Assembly: GCA_008123405.1 (NCBI GenBank) | Contig: VSSA01000017.1 | Coordinates: 1-64,000 of the forward strand | Source: Nocardioides sp. BGMRC 2183 | Lineage (GTDB): Bacteria; Actinomycetota; Actinomycetes; Propionibacteriales; Nocardioidaceae | DNA length: 64,000 bases | Direction: 5' to 3' | Shown: positions 39,340-49,037 of the stretch, piece after piece | Layout: the number at the start of each line of letters is the position of its first letter | Numbering within the stretch: position 1 is the stretch's first letter | Notes under the pieces: generated by a model | What the model was told of the DNA's origin: nothing | The model's input: the letters and a program-made list of their open reading frames with translations, nothing else | Databases searched by the model: none | Translations under genes and position numbers: made by a program

Positions 39340-40175
39340 GCATCCGTACGGCGACCGCGCGCCCCCGACGTATCGGCCCCGCCGGTGGCGACCCCTTGGG
39401 CCGCGCACCGGCGGCGCTGCTGGTCCCGGCGACCGTCGCAATCGCCCTGCTCGTCGTACCCCTGGTGGCGATGGTGGCGGCCGCCGATCCCGCGGACCTC
39501 TGGGAGGCCTTGGGGTCGCCGCTGCTGCAGGAGGCGTTGTGGCTCTCGGTGCTCACCTCGACGCTGGCGATGCTGGTGTGCCTCCTGCTGGGCCTGCCCC
39601 TGGCGTGGATGCTGGCGCGGGTGGAGTTCCGCGGCCGGCGCCTGGTGCGCGCGCTGGTGACGGTGCCGATGGTGCTGCCGCCGGTCGTCGCCGGGGTCGC
39701 GCTGCGCTCGGCCTTCGGGCGTTCCGGCCTGGTCGGCGAGCCGCTCCTGGAGGCCACCGGCTTCGCCTTCCCCTACACGATGTGGGGTGTGGTGCTGGCC
39801 CATGTCTTCGTGTCGTTGCCGTTCGTGGTGATCAGCATCGAGGGCGGGCTGCGCTCGGCCGGCACCCGGTACGACGCCGCCGCCGCGGTCCTCGGCGCCA
39901 CCCGTTGGCACACCTTCCGCCGGGTCACCGTGCCGCTGGCACTGCCCGGCATCGCCGCCGGGATGCTGCTCGGCTGGGCCCGCTCACTCGGCGAGTTCGG
40001 CGCCACGATCACGTTCAACGGCAACTATCCGGGCACCACCCAGACCATGCCGACGCTGATCTACGTGGCCCGGCAGTCCGACACCGATGCCGCGCTCACC
40101 CTCAGCCTGGTGATGCTCGCCTTCTCGGTCGCCGTGCTCGTGGTGCTGCGCGACCGCTGGCTGGTGACGTCATGA
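39336..40175 (+). CDS. modB: Molybdate ABC transporter permease
   Basis: A 279-residue permease with about six membrane helices. The coupling loop is YDAAAAVLGATRWHTFRRVTVPLALPG and the ModB signature EFGATITFNGNYPGTTQTMP. GTG 39336 overlaps the modA stop and gives SIRTATARP. The C-terminal stop overlaps modC (ATGA). Confidence 0.95.
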   Translation: MSIRTATARPRRIGPAGGDPLGRAPAALLVPATVAIALLVVPLVAMVAAADPADLWEALGSPLLQEALWLSVLTSTLAMLVCLLLGLPLAWMLARVEFRGRRLVRALVTVPMVLPPVVAGVALRSAFGRSGLVGEPLLEATGFAFPYTMWGVVLAHVFVSLPFVVISIEGGLRSAGTRYDAAAAVLGATRWHTFRRVTVPLALPGIAAGMLLGWARSLGEFGATITFNGNYPGTTQTMPTLIYVARQSDTDAALTLSLVMLAFSVAVLVVLRDRWLVTS

Positions 40176-41212
40176 CCAACCGGCCGGGCGACTGGGAGCT
40201 GGCGGTCCGGGTGCCGGACCGGGTGGAGGTGCGCAGCACGGTGCCGCACGGTGCGGTGGTGGCGGTGATCGGACCCAACGGAGCCGGAAAGTCCAGCCTG
40301 GTCCATGCGCTGGCCGGGCTGATCCCGGCCGAGGGACAACTGGTGCGCGACGGGACCGACCTGTTCGCCGTACCGGTGCAGGAGCGGGGGGTGGGGTTGG
40401 TCTTCCAGGACCGCCGGCTCTTCCCGCACCTGAGCGCGCTGGAGAACGTCGCCTTCGGGCTGCGAGCACGCGGCGTGGCGACCCACGAGGCGCGCGACAC
40501 GGCGCAGGAGTGGCTGGAGCGGCTCGGCATCGGCGACCTCGCCGCGCGTCGACCCGATCGGCTCTCCGGCGGCCAGGCGCAGCGGGTCGCCCTCGCACGG
40601 GCGCTCGTCGGCCGCCCCGACCTGCTGCTGCTGGACGAGCCGTTCACCGGCCTCGACGTCGGCGTCGCCGCCACCCTGCGGATCGAGCTCGGCCAGCATC
40701 TTGCCCAGTTCGGCGGTACGACGTTCCTGGTCACCCACGACGCCATCGACGCGTTGACCCTGGCTGATCACGTCCTGGTTCTCGACGCCGGCCGCGTCGT
40801 CCAGGAGGGCACACCGGCCGAGGTCGCTGCCCGACCGCGCACGGAGCACGCAGCCCGTCTGGTCGGGCTCAACGTGGTCCGCGACGCGGCCATGCTCCGA
40901 GCCTTTCCGCCCTCTGCCGTGGTGGTCTCGGTCTCCCCCACTGCACCGGACGTGTCGGCCCGCCATCGCTGGCGCGGGCGGGTCCGCAGCGCCGCGCCGC
41001 ACGGCGACGCGATCCGCCTGCAGACCGAGGTCGACCCGCGCGACGGCGATCCGAGGACGCTGATCGCCGACGTCACCCCGGCGGCGACCCGCGAGCTCGA
41101 CCTCGTGGCCGGACGCGCGGTGTGGCTGACCGTGAAAGAGACGGCAGTGACCGTCTATCCCGCCGCCACCGAGGCCGCCCCTGGGGCCGACCGACCAGCC
41201 CAGGACGGGTGA
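40172..41212 (+). CDS. modC: Molybdate ABC transporter ATP-binding protein
   Basis: A 346-residue ATPase. Walker [11 protein letters not shown] near residue 34, Q-loop [12 protein letters not shown], signature [15 protein letters not shown], Walker [13 protein letters not shown] and H-loop VTHDAIDA. The C-terminal ~260-346 is a TOBE-like domain ([21 protein letters not shown]) for molybdate feedback. It shares the operon with modA and modB. Confidence 0.95.
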   Translation: MTNRPGDWELAVRVPDRVEVRSTVPHGAVVAVIGPNGAGKSSLVHALAGLIPAEGQLVRDGTDLFAVPVQERGVGLVFQDRRLFPHLSALENVAFGLRARGVATHEARDTAQEWLERLGIGDLAARRPDRLSGGQAQRVALARALVGRPDLLLLDEPFTGLDVGVAATLRIELGQHLAQFGGTTFLVTHDAIDALTLADHVLVLDAGRVVQEGTPAEVAARPRTEHAARLVGLNVVRDAAMLRAFPPSAVVVSVSPTAPDVSARHRWRGRVRSAAPHGDAIRLQTEVDPRDGDPRTLIADVTPAATRELDLVAGRAVWLTVKETAVTVYPAATEAAPGADRPAQDG

Positions 41213-41236
41213 ACGGGACCCACCCGCCGGTGCCGA

Positions 41237-41249
41237 TAGGATTCGCGCC
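41237..41249 (+). promoter_or_regulatory. glpX -10 box, leaderless start
   Basis: TAGGAT (41237-41242), 7 bp, then the glpX ATG. Confidence 0.45.
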
Positions 41250-42263
41250 ATGGACGATGCCCTCGCTGTCGAGCCGCCCGCCCCCGACCGCAACCTCGCC
41301 CTGGAACTCGTCCGGGTCACCGAGGCCGCCGCGATGGCGGCCGGCCGCTGGGTAGGCCGGGGCGACAAGAACGGTGCCGACGGCGTCGCGGTGCAGGCGA
41401 TGCGGGTGATGATCTCCACCATCGGCATGGACGGCACCGTGGTGATCGGCGAGGGCGAGAAGGACAACGCCCCGATGCTCTACAACGGTGAGAGCGTCGG
41501 TGACGGCACCGGACCCGCCTGCGACGTTGCGGTCGACCCGATCGACGGCACCACGCTGACCGCGAAGGGCATGACCAACGCGGTCTCGGTGCTCGCGGTC
41601 TCCCCGCGGGGCTCGATGTACGACCCGTCAGCGGTCTTCTACATGGAGAAGCTGGTCACCGGCCCCGAGGCCGCCCACGTCGTCGACATCCGCTACCCCG
41701 TGGCCGAGAACATCCACCAGGTCGCCAAGGCGAAGGGCTCCAACCCCTCCGACGTCACCGTCGTACTGCTCGACCGCCCGCGCCACGACACGCTGGTCGA
41801 GGAGATCCGCGCCACCGGTGCCCGGATCAAGTTCATCAGCGACGGCGACGTCGCCGGCGCCATCATGGCGGGCCGCCCGGACACCGGCATCGACCTGTTG
41901 ATGGGGATCGGCGGCACCCCTGAGGGCATCATCACCGCCTGCGCGATGAAGTGCATCGGCGGCGTGATCCAGGGACGCCTCTGGCCCACCGACGACGCCG
42001 AGCGGCAACGGGCCATCGACGCCGGTCACAACCTGGACAGCGACCACGTGCTGACCACTGACGACCTGGTCACCGGGGATGACTGCTTCTTCGTCGCGAC
42101 CGGCATCACCGACGGCGAGCTGCTCAAGGGCGTGCGCTACCGCGGTGGCGGCGCCCAGACCCAGTCGCTGGTGATGCGCTCGCGCAGCGGGACGATCCGC
42201 ACCATCACCTCCGACCACAAGCTGCAGAAGTTGCGGAGCTTCTCCTCCATCGACTTCGACTGA
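41250..42263 (+). CDS. glpX: Fructose-1,6-bisphosphatase class II
   Basis: A 337-residue GlpX that removes the 1-phosphate of fructose-1,6-bisphosphate in gluconeogenesis. Metal-binding [11 protein letters not shown] and [13 protein letters not shown], then [18 protein letters not shown]. Normal length, acting as the actinobacterial FBPase. ATG 41250 follows the -10 box by 7 bp. It is 37 bp after modC, but the promoter suggests separate transcription. Confidence 0.96.
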   Translation: MDDALAVEPPAPDRNLALELVRVTEAAAMAAGRWVGRGDKNGADGVAVQAMRVMISTIGMDGTVVIGEGEKDNAPMLYNGESVGDGTGPACDVAVDPIDGTTLTAKGMTNAVSVLAVSPRGSMYDPSAVFYMEKLVTGPEAAHVVDIRYPVAENIHQVAKAKGSNPSDVTVVLLDRPRHDTLVEEIRATGARIKFISDGDVAGAIMAGRPDTGIDLLMGIGGTPEGIITACAMKCIGGVIQGRLWPTDDAERQRAIDAGHNLDSDHVLTTDDLVTGDDCFFVATGITDGELLKGVRYRGGGAQTQSLVMRSRSGTIRTITSDHKLQKLRSFSSIDFD

Positions 42264-42270
42264 GTTGATG

Positions 42271-42586
42271 GCGCGAGCGATGTCGCTCGCTCCGCTCGCG
42301 CCACGCTGCCGCGCTCGCAGTCGAGGTTGGCTATGGTCGCGCCGTTCTGGCGTCTTGCGGGCGGCGCGCGGACAAGCCCATTCGTCGGCTCCGGTCGCTC
42401 GTTCCTCGCTCTCTGCGCCTCCTCGCTCGGCGTGCCCGCTATCGGCCGCCTCCGGTGGGAGGGCGCGAGCGATGTCGCTCGCTCCGCTCGCGCCACGCTG
42501 CCGCGCTCGCAGTCGAGGTTGGCTATGGTCGCGCCGTTCTGGCGTCTTGCGGGCGGCGCGCGGACAAGCCGATTCGTCGGCTCCGG
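42271..42586. repeat. Direct duplication of a ~125-bp non-coding unit
   Basis: The unit at 42271-42395 recurs at 42462-42586 (191-bp step) with one or two differences. Each starts with a hairpin (GGCGCGAGCG/CGCTCGCGCC) and contains GAGGTTGGCTATGGTCGCG. The 66 bp between copies and both units hold no gene. It fills the gap between glpX and the lipase gene, which points the other way. Confidence 0.75.
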
Positions 42587-42613
42587 CTCAACCGTTGCGG
42601 CGGCTGGGGTGGG

Positions 42614-43459
42614 TCAGGCGGTGGCGGAGCCGGGGACGGAGAGGTCGGCGGGGGTGAGGGTGGCCTGGAGTGCCAGTGCCTCCAGCACGCGGCCGATCAC
42701 ACGGGGGTCGACGACCAGGCCGAGGTGGGAGCCTTTGACCTGCACCGCGCGGCCCTCGGGGTCGATACAGGCGCGCCAGTCGACGATCCCGTCGCCCTTG
42801 GAGTAGATGTTCGTCATCGCGACGCCCTCGGGCGGCAACTGGCTCTCGGTGAAGGCCGCTTCGGCACACGAGCCGGCGACGCACTCGCTCGACATCATCC
42901 CGGGGAAGCCGAGATCGCTGAGCCGCCCCAACGCGCGCACGCCGCCACTGAGCAGGGCGTGGTGGGCGGCCGGCGCCTTCATCGGGGAGCCGAGGGTGAC
43001 GATGCCGGCGACGAGATCGGGGCGCCGGACAGCGATCCCCCGGGCGATCATCCCGCCGAGGCTGTGCCCCACGATCTGCACCTTGCCGTCGCGCCGGGCG
43101 GCGACATGCTCGAGCCGCGCCTCGACCAGGGCGGCCGCGTCCAGGACACAACCCACGTTGGCGTGGATCCCGGACCGGTAGGTGCGGTAGCCCTGCTCCC
43201 GCAGACCGCGCGCCATCGCCGTCAACGTCCAGTCACCGGCGAGGAACCCCGGCACCAGCAGCACCGGATCGGGACGACGCTCGACCACCCGCCCCAGATA
43301 CGAGGTACGACGCCGGGCCCGCCGGCCCGCCGAACGGTGCACCGCAAGCCGGCCGGCCTCCCCCACCAGCGTGCCCTCCTTGAGCAGCGCCGCCAGGGGC
43401 GGGCGTCCGTAGCCTTCCGGCATCAGGAACGGGGCCATGATCTGGGTCACATCACTCAT
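42614..43459 (-). CDS. Lipase/alpha-beta hydrolase
   Basis: A 281-residue alpha/beta hydrolase without an evident signal peptide. VLLVPGFLAGDWTLTAM is the oxyanion segment, the nucleophile Ser is in IVGHSLGGMIARGIA, the acid is Asp in YSKGDGIVDWRAC and the base His in VKGSHLGLVVD, typical of triacylglycerol-lipase-like proteins. Two Cys (ECVAGSCAE) could pair. ATG 43459 is chosen because it gives the hydrolase start; the open frame reaches far into the neighbour. Divergent to the next hydrolase gene. Confidence 0.87.
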   Translation of the reverse strand: MSDVTQIMAPFLMPEGYGRPPLAALLKEGTLVGEAGRLAVHRSAGRRARRRTSYLGRVVERRPDPVLLVPGFLAGDWTLTAMARGLREQGYRTYRSGIHANVGCVLDAAALVEARLEHVAARRDGKVQIVGHSLGGMIARGIAVRRPDLVAGIVTLGSPMKAPAAHHALLSGGVRALGRLSDLGFPGMMSSECVAGSCAEAAFTESQLPPEGVAMTNIYSKGDGIVDWRACIDPEGRAVQVKGSHLGLVVDPRVIGRVLEALALQATLTPADLSVPGSATA

Positions 43460-43528
43460 GTTACGTCGCTGACCGCCGGTTGAAACGCCAACCACCTCCG
43501 ATTCCCTCCGATTCGGCAGACTGGGCCC

Positions 43529-44434
43529 ATGACCACCGAGGTGATCCGCTCCGAAGAGCTGTTCGCTCCGCTGCGCAACGGGATCGAGCTGTGCTACCAG
43601 ACGTTCGGAGACCCGGACGCCGAGCCACTGCTGCTGGTGATGGGCCTGGGCGGCCCGATGATCTGGTGGGACGACGACCTCTGCCGGCAGTTGGCCGCAG
43701 CGGGCTTCTACGTCATCCGCTACGACAACCGCGACATCGGGCGCTCGACGACCCGCGGGCCGACGCTGGGTCTCGGCACGGTGGCTCGTGGGTTCCTGAC
43801 CGGCCGCGCGCCCACGCCGTACCGGATCGCGCAGCTGGCCGAGGACGCCTTCGGGCTGCTGGACCACCTCGATCTCCCCGCCGCGCACGTCACCGGCGTG
43901 TCGATGGGCGGGATGATCGCGCAGACGATGGCGCTCGCCGTCCCGCACCGCGTGTTGAGCCTGACCAGCATCATGTCGACCACGGGACGCCGCAGCGTCG
44001 GCCGGCAGCACCCGCAACTGCTGCCGCTGCTCTTCTCCCGGCGACGCGACACCCGGGAGGCCTACGTCGAGTCCAGCCTGCGGGTCTGGAACGTGATCGG
44101 CTCCCCCGCCTACCCCACCGACGACGCCACGTTGCGCCAGCGGGCCGGCGACACCTTCGACCGTGGCGTCGACCCCGCCGGCGTCCTCCGTCAGATGGCG
44201 GCCATCACCACCCAACCGGACCGCACGAAGGCCCTGGGCACGCTGAGCATGCCGACGCTGGTGCTGCACGGCACGGCGGACAAGATGGTCCACGTCTCCG
44301 GGGGACGGGCCACCGCGGCCGCCGCCCACGGCGCCGAGCTGGTCCTGATCTCCGGGATGGGGCACGACCTGCCGCCGGCGCTCTTCGACACCTTCACCGC
44401 CGCGATCCGACGCAACGCCAACCGCGCCGGTTGA
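43529..44434 (+). CDS. Alpha/beta hydrolase
   Basis: A 301-residue alpha/beta hydrolase. LLLVMGLGGPMIWWDDDLCRQ near residue 35 is the oxyanion region, nucleophile Ser in VTGVSMGGMIAQTM, acid Asp in LHGTADKMV and base His in SGMGHDLPPALF. The set resembles esterases or 3-oxoadipate enol-lactonase-like proteins; substrate unknown. ATG 43529 is 6 bp after CAGACT, another leaderless arrangement. It converges on the sugar ATPase gene 35 bp away. Confidence 0.88.
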   Translation: MTTEVIRSEELFAPLRNGIELCYQTFGDPDAEPLLLVMGLGGPMIWWDDDLCRQLAAAGFYVIRYDNRDIGRSTTRGPTLGLGTVARGFLTGRAPTPYRIAQLAEDAFGLLDHLDLPAAHVTGVSMGGMIAQTMALAVPHRVLSLTSIMSTTGRRSVGRQHPQLLPLLFSRRRDTREAYVESSLRVWNVIGSPAYPTDDATLRQRAGDTFDRGVDPAGVLRQMAAITTQPDRTKALGTLSMPTLVLHGTADKMVHVSGGRATAAAAHGAELVLISGMGHDLPPALFDTFTAAIRRNANRAG

Positions 44435-44469
44435 CCCACGCCCCGACACGGTCGACTCAGCGGTGAGCT

Positions 44470-45672
44470 TCAGCCGGTGGTCGCCTCCGCGCCCGGGATC
44501 CGGCCGGCCCGCTCCCGGTCCACGGTGAGGTTCTCGCCGGTCGACGGGTCGAAGAGGTGCACCCGCCGCCCATCGACCCAGATCTCGGCCTCCTCGCCCT
44601 CGGCGATCCTGCTGGCGCCGTCCAACGAGACCACCAGCTGGGTGCGCAGCGACTCGCCGTCGAGGTCCTTCTCCAGCTGCTGCAGCTGGCCGGTGACCTC
44701 GTCGGGAGACTCGAACGGGAGGTAGGCGTAGGTCTCGTTGCCCAGCCACTCGACCACGTCGACGGTGGCCCGGAAGGTCGATCCGGTGCGGCCGTCCTCT
44801 GCGGCCAACGAGGCATCCTCGAAGTGCTCGGGGCGGATGCCGGCGATGAGCAGGCCCTTCCCGGCGGCGCGCTCGGCCTTGTCGGCGGGGATCTCGACCT
44901 TGCCGAACGGCAGGTCGACGGTGGTGCCCTCCACCGTCGCGGGCAGGAAGTTCATCGGCGGCGAGCCGATGAAGCCGGCGACGAAGAGGTTGCCCGGGTT
45001 CTCGTAGAGCTCGCGCGGCGTGGCGAGCTGCTGCAGCACGCCACGCTTGAGCACGGCGACCCGGTCGCCGAGCGTCATCGCCTCGGTCTGGTCGTGGGTG
45101 ACGTAGACGGTGGTGATGCCCAGCCGCTTCTGCAGCCGTGAGATCTCGGTGCGCATCTGGCCGCGCAGCTTGGCGTCGAGGTTGGAGAGTGGCTCGTCGA
45201 AGAGGAACGCGTCGGCCTGTCGGACGATCGCACGTCCCATCGCCACCCGCTGCCGCTGGCCGCCCGAAAGGTTGCCCGGCTTGCGCTCCAAGTGCTCGTC
45301 GAGCTCGAGGGTCGCCGACGCCTCACGGACCAGCTTGTCGACCTCCTCGTCCGGAGTCTTGGCCAGCCGGAGCGGGAAGGCGATGTTCTCGTAGACGGTC
45401 AGGTGCGGGTAGAGCGCGTAGTTCTGGAAGACCATCGCCAGGTTGCGCTCCCGGGGTGGCAGGTCGTTGACCCGGCGGTCCCCGATCATCATGTCGCCGT
45501 CGGTGATGTCCTCCAGGCCGACGATCATCCGCAGTAGCGTCGACTTCCCGCAGCCGGACGGGCCGACCAGGATCATGAACTCGCCGTCGGCCACGTCGAT
45601 GGAGACGTCGTTCACGGCGGGGAAGCCGTCGCCGTACTGCTTGACGATGTTGCTCATCGTGATAGCGGCCAT
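44470..45672 (-). CDS. Sugar ABC transporter ATP-binding protein (MsmK/UgpC type)
   Basis: A 400-residue CUT1-family ATPase. Walker A GPSGCGKSTLL, Q-loop FQNYALYPHL, signature NLSGGQRQRVAMGRAI, Walker B FLFDEPLSNLD and a C-terminal TOBE domain (from ~250; GIRPEHFED). It is usually shared by several sugar importers. Last of four genes for a carbohydrate importer; the gap from the second permease is 73 bp. Confidence 0.94.
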   Translation of the reverse strand: MAAITMSNIVKQYGDGFPAVNDVSIDVADGEFMILVGPSGCGKSTLLRMIVGLEDITDGDMMIGDRRVNDLPPRERNLAMVFQNYALYPHLTVYENIAFPLRLAKTPDEEVDKLVREASATLELDEHLERKPGNLSGGQRQRVAMGRAIVRQADAFLFDEPLSNLDAKLRGQMRTEISRLQKRLGITTVYVTHDQTEAMTLGDRVAVLKRGVLQQLATPRELYENPGNLFVAGFIGSPPMNFLPATVEGTTVDLPFGKVEIPADKAERAAGKGLLIAGIRPEHFEDASLAAEDGRTGSTFRATVDVVEWLGNETYAYLPFESPDEVTGQLQQLEKDLDGESLRTQLVVSLDGASRIAEGEEAEIWVDGRRVHLFDPSTGENLTVDRERAGRIPGAEATTG

Positions 45673-45745
45673 CAGTGCCTCGCTTCGGATGTGGTGGGGT
45701 GCTCGGGGCGGTCGGGGTGCACGCGGTCGGAGGAATGCATGGTCC

Positions 45746-46579
45746 TCATCCCTTCACCGCGCCCGAGGTGAGTCCGGCGACGATCTTGCGCTGGAAGATC
45801 AGCACGATGACGATGATCGGGATCGTGGCGATCACGGCACCGGCAGCGAGCAGTGACGCCGGACGGTTGAACGGGTCGGAGCCGACGAAGAACGACAACG
45901 ACGCCGGGATCGGTCGGGCGTTCTCGGTGGAGGTCAGCGAGATCCCGAAGACGAAGTCGTTCCAGGCGAAGAAGAAGGTCAGGATCGCCGCGGTGAACAC
46001 TCCCGGCGCCGCCAACGGCACGATCACCTTCCGGAACGCCTGCCAGGAGGTTGCGCCGTCCACCTGCGCCGCCTGCTCCATCTCCCAGGGGATCTCGCGG
46101 AAGAACGCCGAGAGCGTCCAGATCGCCAGCGGCAGGGTGAACGACATGTAGGGGATGATCAGACCGGGCCAGGTGTCGTAGAGCCCGATCGCGCGCCACA
46201 TGTCGAAGAGCGGACCGACCAGGGAGACGACCGGGAACATCGCGATCGCCAGCGACAGCGACAGCACCGCCTTCTTGCCCCGGAACTCCAGCCTGGCGAT
46301 CGCGTACGCCGCCAGCGTGGCCACCACGACCGAGAGCACGGTCGCGATCAGGCTGATCCCGATCGAGTTGAAGATCGCGCGCCGGAACTGCTCGTTGTCC
46401 CAGACCGCCTGGTAGTTGTCCCAGCCGGCGAAGCCGCCCTCGGCCGGGAAGAAGCCCGGGCTGCCGTTGGTGATCGCCGCCTCGGACTTGAACGAGAGCG
46501 AGATGATCCAGGCCACCGGCAGTAGGCACCAGATCATGATCAGCACGCAGCCGACGACGATGCCGATCTTGTTGCGCAT
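45746..46579 (-). CDS. Sugar ABC transporter permease (MalG type)
   Basis: A 277-residue permease with six helices. The coupling loop is EMEQAAQVDGATSWQAFRKVIVPLAAPG. ATG 46579 is 1 bp after the stop of the other permease, and the N-terminus MRNKIGIVVGCVLIMIW is the first helix. It forms the importer with the MalF-type permease. Confidence 0.94.
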   Translation of the reverse strand: MRNKIGIVVGCVLIMIWCLLPVAWIISLSFKSEAAITNGSPGFFPAEGGFAGWDNYQAVWDNEQFRRAIFNSIGISLIATVLSVVVATLAAYAIARLEFRGKKAVLSLSLAIAMFPVVSLVGPLFDMWRAIGLYDTWPGLIIPYMSFTLPLAIWTLSAFFREIPWEMEQAAQVDGATSWQAFRKVIVPLAAPGVFTAAILTFFFAWNDFVFGISLTSTENARPIPASLSFFVGSDPFNRPASLLAAGAVIATIPIIVIVLIFQRKIVAGLTSGAVKG

Positions 46580-46580
46580 C

Positions 46581-47516
46581 TCAGGCCTCCTGCCGTGCTT
46601 GCGCCAGGTCGACGCGGAAGAGCTTGACGATGAGGTAGGCGACCAGCAGCACCGAGAGGAAGAGCAGCACCGAGAGCGCCGAGCCCATCCCCAACTGGAA
46701 CTGCTCGATGGTCTGGCGATAGGTGAGGAAGCTGATCGACTCGGTCTTCTGGGCACCGGCGGTCATCACGAAGATGTTGTCGAAGATCCGGTAGGCGTCC
46801 AGTGCGCGGAAGAGCACCGCGACCATGATCGCGGCCCGCATGTTCGGCAGGATCACCTTGGTCAGCCGTTGCCACCAGGTGGCGCCGTCGACCTTGGCCG
46901 CCTCCAGCATGTCCTCGCTGACCTGGGCGAGCCCGGCCAACAGCAGCAGCGACATGAACGGGGTGGTCTTCCAGATCTCGGAGACCATGATCGCGATCAC
47001 CGCGGGAGTGGTCTCTCCGAACCAGTTGAAGTCGTCGCCGATGAAGGGGAGCCAGCCGTTGACGAAGCCGTTCTGGAAGGAGAACGCGAACTGCCAGGCG
47101 AAGCCGGAGACGACGGTGATGATGCCGTAGGGGATCAGGATCGAGGTGCGGATCAGCCCGCGGGCGAAGATCACCCGGTGCATCACCATCGCGAAGATGA
47201 AGCCGATCACCAGCTCCACCGCGACGGTGACGACCATGTAGAGCACGGTGACGCCGGTGGTCTGCCAGAACAAGGGGTCGGTGAGCGCGGTCAGGTAGTT
47301 GCTCAGCCCCAGGAACTCCCGGTCCTCGGGAGCGGTGAGCGCATAGTCGAAGGTGGAGAGGTAGATCGCGCGGAGCATCGGGAACGCGGTGACCAGCAGC
47401 ATCAGGATGATCGCCGGAGCGACCAACCGCTGACCGAGCCTGGTCTCCGCCTTCGCCCGATCGCTGACCACCGGCTTGCCCGAAGCGTGCCGGCCGGAGA
47501 CGGTGGTGGCGCTCAC
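46581..47516 (-). CDS. Sugar ABC transporter permease (MalF type)
   Basis: A 311-residue permease. A ~30-residue cytoplasmic start precedes six helices, and the EAA loop is DMLEAAKVDGATWWQRLTKVILPNM. GTG 47516 overlaps the stop of the binding-protein gene (GTGA), so SATTVSGRHAS is the N-terminus. Operon member. Confidence 0.94.
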   Translation of the reverse strand: MSATTVSGRHASGKPVVSDRAKAETRLGQRLVAPAIILMLLVTAFPMLRAIYLSTFDYALTAPEDREFLGLSNYLTALTDPLFWQTTGVTVLYMVVTVAVELVIGFIFAMVMHRVIFARGLIRTSILIPYGIITVVSGFAWQFAFSFQNGFVNGWLPFIGDDFNWFGETTPAVIAIMVSEIWKTTPFMSLLLLAGLAQVSEDMLEAAKVDGATWWQRLTKVILPNMRAAIMVAVLFRALDAYRIFDNIFVMTAGAQKTESISFLTYRQTIEQFQLGMGSALSVLLFLSVLLVAYLIVKLFRVDLAQARQEA

Positions 47517-48898
47517 AGCAGTGCCTTCCCTTCCAGCACGTCCTTCAAGTACTGCGCCGACTCCTCGGGGGTGCTGTCCGGATCGACCGAGGTCGGCGGG
47601 TGCCAACTGGCCTGCACCGCGCTGGAGATCATCGCGTAGAACGCGCTCTTGGGCCGGGGCCCGCCCTCGTCCACGCTGGTGCGGTAGAGCTCGAGGAGGT
47701 CCTCGGGATAGTCACCGCTGGCCGCCACTTCGTCGTAGGCCGAGTTGGTGGACGGCATCAGTCCGTCGGTCAGCGCGAGCTCGACCTGCGCCTCCTGCGA
47801 GGTGATGCACTCGGCCGCTTCGGCCGCCCAGTCCGGGTGCTCGGTGTAGGCGCCGATCCCGATGTCGATCCCGCCGATCGGCGGCTTGGACTCCTCGCCC
47901 TCCACGGACTGCGGATAGCGGGCCCAGCCGAGGTCCTCGAAGGCTGCCTCGTCGGGCGGACCGCCAGGTTGGCCGATGCCGCCCTCGTAGTTCTTGTAGA
48001 CGAAGGTCCAGTTGACCATGAACTGCCCGGCCCCGTCCGTTGGGTACATCTGGCCGAGGCTGGTGCCCTCGTTGGAGACGGTCAGATCCGGTTGGGCGGC
48101 GTCGGAGCCGGCCAGCTTCTCGATGATCTCGGCAGCGGTACGGCCGGCATCGGAGTCGATGTCGACCGAGGCGTCCTTGCCGGCCTCGGTGTCGGAGACG
48201 ATGTCGCCGCCGGCGCCCATGATCATCGCGTTGATCCACACCACGTAGGCCTCGTACTTGTTGGCCTGCACACCGACCGTGCCCTCGTTGTCGGCGGCCG
48301 CGTCGATCACCTGGTCCCAGGTGACCGGACCGGACATGTCCAGTCCTGCCGCCTCGGCCAGCGACTTGCGGTACCAGAGCACCTGGGTGTTGGCCCACAA
48401 CGGGATCGCATAGACCTTGTCCTCCCAGGTCACCGTCTCGGCGGCGCCGGCCAGGTAGTCACCGGAGCCCTCGATGCTGGTGTTGACCTCGTCGGCGATG
48501 TCGCCCTCGATCTCCTGAAGCCACCCGGCGTTGGCGAACTCGGCGACGAAGACCGGGTCCAGGTTCATCAGGTCCGTCGAGGAGTCCTCGGCGGCCAGTC
48601 GTCGCGCCAACTGCGTGCGCTGATCGGTGGCGCCGTTGGGGAGATCCTGGACCTCGATGTCGTATTCGTCGGTGCTGCACTGCTCGGCGTACTTCTTGAA
48701 GGTGTCCACCCCGTCGGGGTTGACGTACCAGTTCAGCACCGGCCCGTCTGCTCCACAGGCGCTGAGCAGTCCGGCCGCGATCACCGCCGTCGCACCGACC
48801 GCGACGAATCGCTTGCTCCGCCCCGACGTGCCGCGCACCACGCCGCGGCGCTGCCCCCGCGACCCTCCGCCTCCACCGGACCTGGTCAACCAGCTCAC
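47513..48898 (-). CDS. Sugar ABC transporter substrate-binding lipoprotein
   Basis: A 461-residue extracytoplasmic binding protein. Basic residues precede a helix and the lipobox LSAC (Cys48). The folded part begins LNWYVNPDGVDTFKKYA. It resembles the LpqY/MalE-like family that binds trehalose and alpha-glucosides, but the ligand is not predictable. GTG 48898 is the longest start, yet its GGAAGG is too close; TTG codon 4 or GTG codon 20 may be used. First gene of the four-gene importer. A CRP-like box is 14 bp upstream of GTG 48898. Confidence 0.9.
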   Translation of the reverse strand: MSWLTRSGGGGGSRGQRRGVVRGTSGRSKRFVAVGATAVIAAGLLSACGADGPVLNWYVNPDGVDTFKKYAEQCSTDEYDIEVQDLPNGATDQRTQLARRLAAEDSSTDLMNLDPVFVAEFANAGWLQEIEGDIADEVNTSIEGSGDYLAGAAETVTWEDKVYAIPLWANTQVLWYRKSLAEAAGLDMSGPVTWDQVIDAAADNEGTVGVQANKYEAYVVWINAMIMGAGGDIVSDTEAGKDASVDIDSDAGRTAAEIIEKLAGSDAAQPDLTVSNEGTSLGQMYPTDGAGQFMVNWTFVYKNYEGGIGQPGGPPDEAAFEDLGWARYPQSVEGEESKPPIGGIDIGIGAYTEHPDWAAEAAECITSQEAQVELALTDGLMPSTNSAYDEVAASGDYPEDLLELYRTSVDEGGPRPKSAFYAMISSAVQASWHPPTSVDPDSTPEESAQYLKDVLEGKALL

Positions 48899-48911
48899 CC
48901 CTTCCCAAGGA

Positions 48912-48927
48912 TGTGGCTCGTGTCACA
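48912..48927. promoter_or_regulatory. CRP/GlxR-type palindrome upstream of the sugar importer
   Basis: On the minus strand TGTGACACGAGCCACA matches TGTGANNNNNNTCACA at 9 of 10 fixed bases. It is 14 bp before the binding-protein start, so it lies near or downstream of the transcription start, where repression would be expected. The -10 candidates TAGGAC and GACTAT overlap its upstream side. Confidence 0.55.
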
Positions 48928-49025
48928 TAGTCCTACCCCGTCGCATCCTCGGTTGTCCACGACCGATCCGGGTGAGTTCAGCGGCCCGACGATGCCGCCG
49001 ACGGCCGCCGAGGGCTGCGACGGCG

Positions 49026-49037
49026 TAAGTTGCGACC
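49026..49037 (+). promoter_or_regulatory. DUF4032 gene -10 box, leaderless start
   Basis: TAAGTT (49026-49031), 6 bp, then ATG 49038. Confidence 0.45.

Noticed and set aside
42265-42657. Short open frames in the 42-kb duplicated region
   Set aside because: They are created by the repeat and its hairpin, with no ribosome site or family match.
43460-44749. Extension of the lipase frame through the neighbouring hydrolase
   Set aside because: It is antisense to a convincing hydrolase with a catalytic triad; the lipase starts at 43459.
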